A stretch of DNA of 64,000 bases, from NCBI GenBank assembly GCA_948330435.1, contig CAOJBY010000005.1, positions 1 to 64,000 of the forward strand, written 5' to 3'. The position numbers and the translations under genes were made by a program. Below the pieces are notes generated by a model. That model made no database searches. It was not told where the DNA came from and saw only the letters and a list, made by a program, of their open reading frames with translations. The DNA is from an uncultured Lachnoclostridium sp. Lineage in GTDB: Bacteria; Bacillota; Clostridia; Lachnospirales; Lachnospiraceae. Shown here piece after piece: positions 7,535 through 14,824 of this stretch; the stretch's first letter is position 1; each line of letters starts with the position of its first letter.

Positions 7535-9282
7535 TTCCTACTCTCCTTTACTGTTACTGTACTATACATATCAAAACGGTTAACGCCTACCTCAATTCCT
7601 ACCGGCGTATAGAAAACGAAATTGCTCAGATCGTTTGCCAGGTGATCTTTCAGCAGGCTTTCCGGCGTACCAAGATCCAGCAAATAAAAACCATTTGGAT
7701 TCTTCTCCTCCTGCTCCTCAAGCAATTCCATAAACTGTCTGGCTAAATCTATGTCCAAATCCAGGATCTCCTCCCTTGGGATCTCTAATCCACTAGTCAG
7801 ATCAAAGGTCAGACTGTTCATCTCAGAGAGCCACTCCGAAATTCCATCCTGATTCAAATAATACATATAGGTGCAGACCACCACACTTATAACCTCTTCA
7901 TCCATATAGGTTACATAAGATACGGTTTCCACACCGTCCGAGGCTCCAATGTATGCCTCCTCCCGAAGCGGACAGGCAACTTCACGGATCCTCTCATTCA
8001 TGGACTCCTGATTGAGCTGTGTCTCATCCGTGAACTGAGGATAGTAATAGTAATACCGGCCGGTTTCATCCTCGCAGCCTTGAGAAACGAATTCTATTTT
8101 TTCTTCATATTCCTCAGGTATCGCATTTGCCAGCCGCCTGTAATAATCATCGTTCTCCTTTGGCTCATACCCTGGCTCCGGTTCATAATCCGGTGCTTCA
8201 AGAAAATACCGGTAAAACGGCAGGGACTGCTCCTTCTGAAAGGTCGCCGTTATAAAGCCGTCCTCATGGTTAAAGCCCAGTTCCACACCCACCGGTGTAT
8301 AGAATACTATCCGTAGCTCCTCATCTGTCAGCTTCTCCCCCAGATTTTCCACACTGTCAAAGGTGTCAAGTATCTCGTCATCTGGATGCTCATAGGCACA
8401 CAGGTCCCAAAAGCGGGCACAAAGCCCAAGAGATCGGACGGGTATTATTTCCTCTGGAAGAATCACCTCCCCGGTACGCATATTAAAATTCACGGCTTTT
8501 AGCTTTCTGTGATAGAGATCGGCTGTCTCTGCGTCTTCCGGACAGGTAACACGAAGCTCCAGCACAATGCTCAGAATGTCCTCACTCATATAAGTCACAT
8601 AGAAAACTGACCCCGGCCACAATTCCTCCAGGTCCTCAGAATTAAGCATCTCCTCAATTGCAGAATTTATACCCTCTTCCAATTCCGGATTCTCCATCTC
8701 CACTCTGGGAACCGTATACAACTCGGAACCCACATTACAGGATTGCCAAATCACCTGATAACTCAGGCTGTAATCAAAGACATCTGTCAGACAGCGGTAA
8801 AAATCATCCGTTGGTTTCGGTTCATAGATCTCCGGATATACCATTGGAAGAGCCGGCCGGCCTCCCAGCAGACAGCCCTTTCCATGTAAAGGCTCTCCCT
8901 GCACACTGGGGTCCTCTGTGATCAGGGAACCATTAAATATCTCATCTGTCATATCCGGTTCCGCCGGAGCCTCCGACCATTGTTCCTGCTCCTCCGGTTC
9001 AAATCTCTGCTCTAAATTGCGGGAAACCACCCCTGCCACTACATTGTAAATCAGCCAAACCACCACCAAAATACCGCTGCATCCCATAAAAAGCAGGCCA
9101 AACCGTGCCATTTGCCCTGCACGTTGCACTTTTTGCTCCTGGTAGCTCCGATCCGCCTGCAGCATCTTTTGTTCAACAGGGCTTCTCCTGATTCCCCTTT
9201 TCGGACCGCAGCCAGGGCAGACATTATTCTGCATCACCGCCCCGCATTTTGGACAAAATGAATATTGTCTCTGCTCACTCAT
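7531..9282 (-). CDS. Zinc-ribbon membrane protein with two extracytoplasmic repeats
   Basis: About 583 residues from the chosen ATG, which has GGGGGA six bases upstream; an alternative ATG two codons earlier touches that site, and the open frame runs to 9330. Residues 8-25 are a zinc ribbon (CPKC and CPGC pairs). One transmembrane helix follows at about 75-97 (FGLLFMGCSGILVVVWLIY). The outside part holds two tandem homologous domains of roughly 190 residues. Each begins with a D(D)(F/Y)YR(C/R)L block, has SYVTYM(D/S)E(D/E) near its middle and ends with VFYTPVG(V/I)E(L/V)G. Fusion of a cytoplasmic zinc ribbon to a duplicated external sensor-like region suggests a sensor or scaffold, but function is unknown. 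It is the first gene of a two-gene operon with the DUF4358 lipoprotein. Confidence 0.75.
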   Translation of the reverse strand: MSEQRQYSFCPKCGAVMQNNVCPGCGPKRGIRRSPVEQKMLQADRSYQEQKVQRAGQMARFGLLFMGCSGILVVVWLIYNVVAGVVSRNLEQRFEPEEQEQWSEAPAEPDMTDEIFNGSLITEDPSVQGEPLHGKGCLLGGRPALPMVYPEIYEPKPTDDFYRCLTDVFDYSLSYQVIWQSCNVGSELYTVPRVEMENPELEEGINSAIEEMLNSEDLEELWPGSVFYVTYMSEDILSIVLELRVTCPEDAETADLYHRKLKAVNFNMRTGEVILPEEIIPVRSLGLCARFWDLCAYEHPDDEILDTFDSVENLGEKLTDEELRIVFYTPVGVELGFNHEDGFITATFQKEQSLPFYRYFLEAPDYEPEPGYEPKENDDYYRRLANAIPEEYEEKIEFVSQGCEDETGRYYYYYPQFTDETQLNQESMNERIREVACPLREEAYIGASDGVETVSYVTYMDEEVISVVVCTYMYYLNQDGISEWLSEMNSLTFDLTSGLEIPREEILDLDIDLARQFMELLEEQEEKNPNGFYLLDLGTPESLLKDHLANDLSNFVFYTPVGIEVGVNRFDMYSTVTVKESRK

Positions 9283-9411
9283 TTCCATTCCCCCAGCCTT
9301 GTTTCTAGGATTTCTTCCGCAATCAGCCATATAAAAATATACAATCCGGGTATAAATTCATAAACCGCACATAAATCATAACACAATTCCTCTTCATCTT
9401 CTATATTTTCA

Positions 9412-9439
9412 TTGAAATTCCCTCCATTTTATGTATAAT
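9412..9439 (+). promoter_or_regulatory. Sigma-A promoter for the ABC-F gene
   Basis: TTGAAA (9412-9417), a 16-bp spacer and a perfect TATAAT (9434-9439) lie about 50 bp upstream of the ATG at 9488. The ribosome site GAGG stands seven bases before that ATG. Confidence 0.75.
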
Positions 9440-9487
9440 AATAAAAGTGACAAAACCAATAAAAACTAGGAAATATGAGGATTAAAC

Positions 9488-11128
9488 ATGATACAGGCAG
9501 TAAATGTAACACTGAGAATCGGAAAAAAAGCCCTTTTTGAAGATGTAAACATCAAATTTACCGAGGGCAATTGTTATGGTCTTATCGGAGCAAACGGAGC
9601 CGGTAAATCCACCTTTTTAAAAATCCTTACGGGGGAACTGGAATCTACCAGTGGCGAGATCGCCATTACTCCCGGCCAGCGTCTCTCCTTTTTAAAGCAG
9701 GACCATTTCCAATATGACGAATACCCGGTTATGGATACGGTTATCATGGGCAATGCCCGTCTTTACGAGATTATGAAAGAAAAGGACGCCATCTACGCCA
9801 AGGAAGATTTCACGGATGAGGACGGTATCCGGGCCAGTGAGCTGGAAGCGGAATTTGCGGACATGGATGGCTGGGAAGCAGAAGCTGATGCTGCCTCTCT
9901 GTTAAATGGTCTGGGTATTGAGACGGAGCATCATTATACTCTAATGAAGGATCTTTTGGGTGCTCAGAAAGTAAAGGTGCTTCTGGCACAGGCACTCTTT
10001 GGTAATCCTGATATTTTACTCCTCGACGAGCCAACCAACCATTTGGATCTGGATGCCATTGCCTGGCTTGAGGAGTTTTTGATTAACTTTAACAATACTG
10101 TTATCGTGGTCTCCCATGACCGCTATTTTCTGAACAAGGTCTGCACCCATACCGCAGATATTGACTATGGCAAGATTCAGCTCTATGCGGGCAACTATGA
10201 TTTCTGGTATGAATCCAGCCAGCTCCTTATTCGTCAGATGAAAGAAGCCAACAAAAAGAAAGAAGAGAAGATCAAGGAGCTGCAGGAGTTTATTTCCCGA
10301 TTCAGTGCCAATGCCTCCAAGTCCAAACAGGCAACCTCCCGAAAGCGTGCTTTGGAAAAAATCGAACTGGACGAAATCAAGCCGTCCAGCCGGAAGTATC
10401 CCTACATTGACTTCCGTCCCAACCGTGAGATTGGAAATGAAGTTCTTACTGTAGAGGGAATCTCTAAGACCATTGACGGTGTAAAGGTCCTGGATAATAT
10501 CTCATTCATCCTGGGGCATGATGATAAAGTGGCCTTTGTAGGCAGCAACGAATTTGCCAAAACTACCCTCTTTCAGATTCTGGCCGGAGAAATGGAGCCG
10601 GATGAGGGCACCTATAAGTGGGGTGTCACCACCAGTCAGGCTTATTTTCCAAAAGATAATTCTTCGGAATTTGACAATGATGATATTATTGTAGACTGGC
10701 TGACCCAGTATTCGGAGATTAAGGACGTAACTTATGTCCGGGGCTTTTTGGGGCGTATGCTTTTTGCCGGAGAGGACGGAGTAAAAAAAGTCCGTGTTCT
10801 CTCCGGAGGAGAGAAAGTGCGTTGTATGCTCTCCAAGCTGATGATTTCCGGAGCCAACATTCTGATACTTGACGAACCCACAGACCATCTGGATATGGAG
10901 TCTATTACAGCACTGAACAATGGACTGATCAAGTTCCCTGGCGTGCTTTTATTCTCCTCCCGGGATCATCAGATTGTGCAGACTACAGCCAACCGCATTA
11001 TTGAGCTTTTGCCAAACGGTTCCATGATCGACAAGATTACCACCTACGACGAATATCTGGAAAGCGATGCCATGGCCAGAAAGCGTACCATCTACAGCAA
11101 AGCGGCCGGAGCCGAAGAAGACAATTAA
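9488..11128 (+). CDS. ABC-F family ribosome-associated ATPase (YbiT/YkpA-like)
   Basis: 546 residues with two ABC ATPase domains and no membrane segments, the layout of ABC-F proteins that bind the ribosomal E site and influence translation. Domain 1 has Walker A GANGAGKST (about 37-45), signature LLGAQKVK and Walker B ILLLDEPTNHLD. Between the domains is the charged helical arm and linker (about 245-300, KEANKKKEEKIKEL). Domain 2 has LSGGEKVR and ILILDEPTDHLD, but its Walker A reads GSNEFAKTT, with Ala in place of the last Gly. The first signature (LLGAQ) also departs from LSGGQ. These changes look like family traits rather than damage, because both Walker B motifs and switch histidines are intact. 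I would not call it an antibiotic-resistance gene. It is monocistronic on the plus strand and ends directly in a long palindrome. Confidence 0.88.
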   Translation: MIQAVNVTLRIGKKALFEDVNIKFTEGNCYGLIGANGAGKSTFLKILTGELESTSGEIAITPGQRLSFLKQDHFQYDEYPVMDTVIMGNARLYEIMKEKDAIYAKEDFTDEDGIRASELEAEFADMDGWEAEADAASLLNGLGIETEHHYTLMKDLLGAQKVKVLLAQALFGNPDILLLDEPTNHLDLDAIAWLEEFLINFNNTVIVVSHDRYFLNKVCTHTADIDYGKIQLYAGNYDFWYESSQLLIRQMKEANKKKEEKIKELQEFISRFSANASKSKQATSRKRALEKIELDEIKPSSRKYPYIDFRPNREIGNEVLTVEGISKTIDGVKVLDNISFILGHDDKVAFVGSNEFAKTTLFQILAGEMEPDEGTYKWGVTTSQAYFPKDNSSEFDNDDIIVDWLTQYSEIKDVTYVRGFLGRMLFAGEDGVKKVRVLSGGEKVRCMLSKLMISGANILILDEPTDHLDMESITALNNGLIKFPGVLLFSSRDHQIVQTTANRIIELLPNGSMIDKITTYDEYLESDAMARKRTIYSKAAGAEEDN

Positions 11129-11345
11129 ATTGGAACGGCCCAGGCAGATAGCAGCGAGCGTGGCCCCACAGGCTTTTCCAATATCAGGTGTCCGGCTGTT
11201 CACGAACATTTTGTCTGATATGGGCGGATATTGCTTTTGCAATGTCCGAACAGAGCAGACAAAGTGTACGGTGAACCGTCCGAACACCGATATGGAAAAG
11301 CCTGTGGGGCCACGCTCGCTGCTATCTGCCTGGGCCGTTCCAATT
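11128..11345. repeat. 218-bp near-palindromic element
   Basis: This 310-base intergenic stretch (11129-11438) holds no gene. The segment 11128-11180 is repeated in perfect inverted form at 11293-11345 (53 bp). The interior is also partly palindromic and centres on TTGCTTTTGCAA at 11231-11242, so the transcript could fold into one stem of about 105 bp with a few mismatches. The inner part of each arm carries a core (GTACGGTGAACCGTCCGAAC followed by ACCGATATGGAAAAG on the right; a diverged inverted copy on the left) that recurs at 12126-12160. It begins inside the ABC-F stop region, so it may also end that transcript. No transposase is present; it resembles a miniature mobile or palindromic intergenic repeat. 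Confidence 0.85.
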
Positions 11346-11360
11346 GAACTCACTTTCCCA

Positions 11361-11389
11361 TTGCCCCAACGCCTTTTTTCTGCTATACT
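11361..11389 (+). promoter_or_regulatory. Sigma-A promoter for the PilZ gene
   Basis: TTGCCC (11361-11366), a 17-bp spacer and TATACT (11384-11389), 50 bp before the ATG at 11439 and just outside the palindrome. The ribosome site GGGGAGG precedes that ATG. Confidence 0.7.
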
Positions 11390-11438
11390 AAAAAGAAAGG
11401 CTGTGTAACCACAGCAGAAAGCGGGGAGGCTCCTCATT

Positions 11439-12068
11439 ATGGATGTACTGAAAAAATGCCGAAAGGCTGAAGTTTATTTGGCAGACGAACTAATTTGCGT
11501 AGCTGAAGTATTCCGGGATTTAAACAATGAGATCTGGCTGTCCATTCCAAAGGATCTTTCTCTGGAAGCCTCAGAATATACCATAATCTTTTTTGACTCA
11601 ATCGCCGGGCTGTTACGTTGTCGCTGTACCTTACATGAAGTCCAGTCCCTTACGGATGAATGGGATTCCGTACCCTGTACCATTCTGGAGGTTCTGGAGA
11701 CCTTGCAGCGCAGGCAGGACTTAAAGATTACCCTGGAAGCCAATGTGGAACTGTCCTGCACTTATATACCTAGTTTTGCTACGGGTATTCCCCAGCGGAT
11801 CACGGCCGTTACCCGGGATATCAGTGCAGGCGGCATCTATTTTATCTCTGATTATTGTCTGCCGGAGGACTCGGTAGTTCAATTCCAACTCCATGGTGCT
11901 TCAAAGCCTTTGCTGTTATCTGCAAAGGTACTGCGCTTTGAGGCCATTGATTCCAAGGACGGTAAGGCTCAATATGGCCATGGCTGTATCTTTATAGAAT
12001 TAAGGCCCCAGACTGAAGCCGTATTAAGAAATTACATATTCCGTCAGGAACGCCAGCGCAGACGCTGA
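11439..12068 (+). CDS. PilZ-domain (cyclic-di-GMP receptor-like) protein
   Basis: 209 residues. The first 85 form a beta-rich N-terminal region like the YcgR-N/FliZ-type companions of PilZ. From about residue 90 a PilZ domain follows: the RRQDLK box stands where the RxxxR motif is expected (Lys replaces the second Arg), and DISAGGIYF matches the (D/N)xSxxG motif. PilZ domains bind cyclic-di-GMP and in YcgR-type proteins brake the flagellar motor, so a motility role fits its position beside a GGDEF/HD-GYP gene and the fla operon. No membrane segment is visible. The Lys substitution leaves nucleotide binding likely but unproven. It is monocistronic with its own promoter and converges on the histidine kinase gene. 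Confidence 0.8.
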   Translation: MDVLKKCRKAEVYLADELICVAEVFRDLNNEIWLSIPKDLSLEASEYTIIFFDSIAGLLRCRCTLHEVQSLTDEWDSVPCTILEVLETLQRRQDLKITLEANVELSCTYIPSFATGIPQRITAVTRDISAGGIYFISDYCLPEDSVVQFQLHGASKPLLLSAKVLRFEAIDSKDGKAQYGHGCIFIELRPQTEAVLRNYIFRQERQRRR

Positions 12069-12102
12069 ACCTGACGAAGCAAGAGGTGTCGCAAGATACG
12101 AC

Positions 12103-12166
12103 AGAAGACTTTTCCGATATCTAATGTACGTGAACCATCCGAACATAAGATATGGAAAAGTCTTCT
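12103..12166. repeat. Short palindromic element between convergent genes, related to the 218-bp palindrome
   Basis: AGAAGACTTTTCC (12103-12115) and GGAAAAGTCTTCT (12154-12166) form a 13-bp perfect stem that extends through ATATCT with one bulge. The interior GTACGTGAACCATCCGAACA and the following AAGATATGGAAAAG match the core of the larger element with only a few changes. It sits between the PilZ stop (12068) and the kinase stop (12169), where it can end both convergent transcripts. Confidence 0.75.
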
Positions 12167-12168
12167 TA

Positions 12169-14817
12169 CTATTTTCTCATATACTTCTTAAGCTGGCTTA
12201 CCACCACTTTAATGTCAATAGGCTTCGCAATATGTGCGTTCATGCCACATTCCAGACAATGCTGAATATCTTCGGAAAAAGCATCCGCCGTCATGGCGAT
12301 GATTGGTATATCCGCATCGGAACGGTTAAGTGCCCGAATCGCCCTGGCCGCTTCATAGCCCGTCATCACCGGCATACGGATATCCATCAGTACCGCATCA
12401 TAATAACCCTCCTCTGATTTTTCAAACATATCCACACAGATCTGTCCATTCTCCGCCCAATCGAGTTCCATGCCCAGATCAGAAAGCAAAGCCTCCGCAA
12501 TTTCCCAGTTCAAATCATTATCCTCCGCCAGCAAAATCTTCACTCCGGCAAATTCCTGTTCTTCTTCCTGTGTTTCCACTTTCGGTTCCTGCTTTATTTC
12601 CGTTTTCCCGTCTCCCATATACTGGCGTAATCCATGGTACAGCGTAGACTTAAAGAGAGGTTTTGAAATAAATCCGCTGATACCTGCTTCTTTCGCCCTA
12701 TCTTCAATGTCACTCCAGTCATAAGCCGAAATCAACAGAATCGGAATATTCTCGCCCAATTGTCTGCGGATCATCTTTGCTGTCTCAATTCCATCCATTC
12801 CCGGAAGCTTCCAGTCCAAAAGAATAATCTGATATTCATCTCCCCGATTAAAATGCTCTTCCACCATCCGCACGGCAGTTTCCCCGTCAAGCGTATAATC
12901 CGCCGTCACTCCAATGGTCCTTAAGGCATTCACGGCACTGTCACAAAGCTGCTTATCATCATCTACCACCAGCATCTTCCAGCTGGGAAGAATCATATCC
13001 AGTTCCTCTGCAGGAGCCTTTTCCAGATCCAGGGTTACATAAAAAGTGGTTCCCTTTCCTTTCTCACTTTCCACCTGGATCTTGCCGTCCATCGTATCCA
13101 CAATATGCTTGGTAATTGCCATGCCAAGCCCGCTTCCTTCTGTCTTGTGAACTCTCGTACTGTCCTCACGGGAGAAAGATTCAAAAATGTGGTTTCGGAA
13201 CTCGGGTGTCATTCCGATACCCGTGTCACGTACTTCCAGGTGAATCCGCACATGGGTATCCCTCTGTGGCAAAAGCTCCTGATACATGGCCACATGAATC
13301 TCTCCCTCCTCCGGTGTAAACTTTACAGCGTTGGACAAGAGGTTTAAAAGAACCTGATTTAAGCGCACACCGTCACAGTAGACATTTTCCACTTCGATAT
13401 CATGAATGAAAACATCAAAATGCTGCCTTTTTGCCTTAACCTGAGGTTGTACAATGCATACCAGGCTGTCCATTACTTCCCGCAGGGATACCAATTCCAT
13501 GCTCAGTGTCATCTTCCCACTCTCAATCTTGGACATATCCAGCACATCATTCACCAATCCCAGCAAATGCCTGCTGGACAGACTTATTTTCTTCAGACAA
13601 TCCTGCACCTGCAGTGTATTATCAATGTTCGCCGTGGCAATGGCTGTCATCCCCACAATGGCATTCATGGGAGTTCGGATATCGTGGCTCATACTGGAAA
13701 GGAATTCACTCTTGGCTCGATTGGCATGCTCCGCATCCCGATGTGCCTGCTCCAGTTCTTTAATTCTCAGACTGCTGTCTCTTAAATACCCTATAAAAAT
13801 CATCAGCAGTACGGTAAGCAGAATTCCGCAGCCGCCCAGGGCACTCCACATCCAACGATCGCTCATAGAATCCACAATCTGATCTAGCTGGCCATAAGGC
13901 AGTTCCGTTACCAGATACCATTCCGTGTTAGGCATACTGCTACAGTAAAGGTGATGACGCTCCTCACCCATGGTAAGTACTGCCGAGTAGTCCTCCCTGG
14001 CCTCCATAGCACTGGTCAGTTCTTCTATAAACTGCTCCGTACTCAGTTTCTCCCCTGACAGGGCCTGGCTGACACGATCAAAGTAATTATCACGAAAAGC
14101 GTCTCCGCTTCGGATCACAAAGGTTCCGTCTCTGCGGATGATATGTGAACTCACCAGCATGTTACTGTCATCCAAAGCCAAAAGATCCTTGATATAATCA
14201 ATAGAAACTCCGGCTATTAAAGCCAGGCTTCGACTGCCATCCTCCATCAGATATTGTGCCGGGATACCCAACACCAGAATTCTCTCCCCGGCTCCATTAT
14301 CTCCGATTGCCGCTTTACGTTCTCCATTCTTCATGGACTCCATGAATGGGACTGGATCGCCCAGCCTCACGCTCCCTCCATAGAGCATCTCTATAGTTCC
14401 CTCACCAGAATAGAAGCCCAGATATTCCAGGCCATTATTTCGTGCTTCCTTTTCCAGCTTTTCCTCTATTTTAACCAGATCTGTCTCTGAGTTCGGAGGA
14501 ACCGCCACGATAGCTTTCTCCAAATGAGAAAGCTGGTATCCAATGGTTGTTTCAAAATGCTGTGTAATTCGCTCATTGAGCCCCCGCATATAGATAGCCC
14601 CTACCTCATTCATTGTTTCTGAGCTGCTTCTCCCTATATAGAAAATCAGATAGGAAAATACACATACACACAGAACACACATTCCAATCAGACTGAACCA
14701 CAACATACGGTTTGTTCGATTCTTTTTCCCTATGTTCCCCAAACTGCTTCCTCCTATGTGATTTTGCAGGTTTGAACCCAATCTTTTCTCATCTTTCATA
14801 TCTATCGTTCCCAACAT
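12169..14817 (-). CDS. Hybrid sensor histidine kinase with two receiver domains
   Basis: About 882 residues. TM1 (about 38-60) and TM2 (about 322-344) bracket a roughly 260-residue extracellular Cache-like sensor. A HisKA domain follows with the phospho-acceptor His in SSMSHDIRTPMN, then a HATPase_c domain (N box LNLLSNAVKF, DTGIGM, GSGLGM). Two receiver domains end the protein, with acceptor Asp in LLDWKLPGMDG and in VLMDIRMPVMTG and conserved KP lysines (ISKP, IAKP). No HPt or DNA-binding domain is present, so phosphate must pass to another protein, possibly the response regulator encoded just upstream. The start is uncertain: a TTG at 14847 overlaps the upstream gene, while ATGs at 14817 and 14799 are more likely. 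The ligand is unknown. Confidence 0.88.
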   Translation of the reverse strand: MLGTIDMKDEKRLGSNLQNHIGGSSLGNIGKKNRTNRMLWFSLIGMCVLCVCVFSYLIFYIGRSSSETMNEVGAIYMRGLNERITQHFETTIGYQLSHLEKAIVAVPPNSETDLVKIEEKLEKEARNNGLEYLGFYSGEGTIEMLYGGSVRLGDPVPFMESMKNGERKAAIGDNGAGERILVLGIPAQYLMEDGSRSLALIAGVSIDYIKDLLALDDSNMLVSSHIIRRDGTFVIRSGDAFRDNYFDRVSQALSGEKLSTEQFIEELTSAMEAREDYSAVLTMGEERHHLYCSSMPNTEWYLVTELPYGQLDQIVDSMSDRWMWSALGGCGILLTVLLMIFIGYLRDSSLRIKELEQAHRDAEHANRAKSEFLSSMSHDIRTPMNAIVGMTAIATANIDNTLQVQDCLKKISLSSRHLLGLVNDVLDMSKIESGKMTLSMELVSLREVMDSLVCIVQPQVKAKRQHFDVFIHDIEVENVYCDGVRLNQVLLNLLSNAVKFTPEEGEIHVAMYQELLPQRDTHVRIHLEVRDTGIGMTPEFRNHIFESFSREDSTRVHKTEGSGLGMAITKHIVDTMDGKIQVESEKGKGTTFYVTLDLEKAPAEELDMILPSWKMLVVDDDKQLCDSAVNALRTIGVTADYTLDGETAVRMVEEHFNRGDEYQIILLDWKLPGMDGIETAKMIRRQLGENIPILLISAYDWSDIEDRAKEAGISGFISKPLFKSTLYHGLRQYMGDGKTEIKQEPKVETQEEEQEFAGVKILLAEDNDLNWEIAEALLSDLGMELDWAENGQICVDMFEKSEEGYYDAVLMDIRMPVMTGYEAARAIRALNRSDADIPIIAMTADAFSEDIQHCLECGMNAHIAKPIDIKVVVSQLKKYMRK

Positions 14818-14824
14818 TATACAT

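Noticed and set aside
10949..11437. Possible genes within the palindrome on either strand
   Set aside because: Both frames read through the inverted arms and give mirror-related sequences without protein-like composition.
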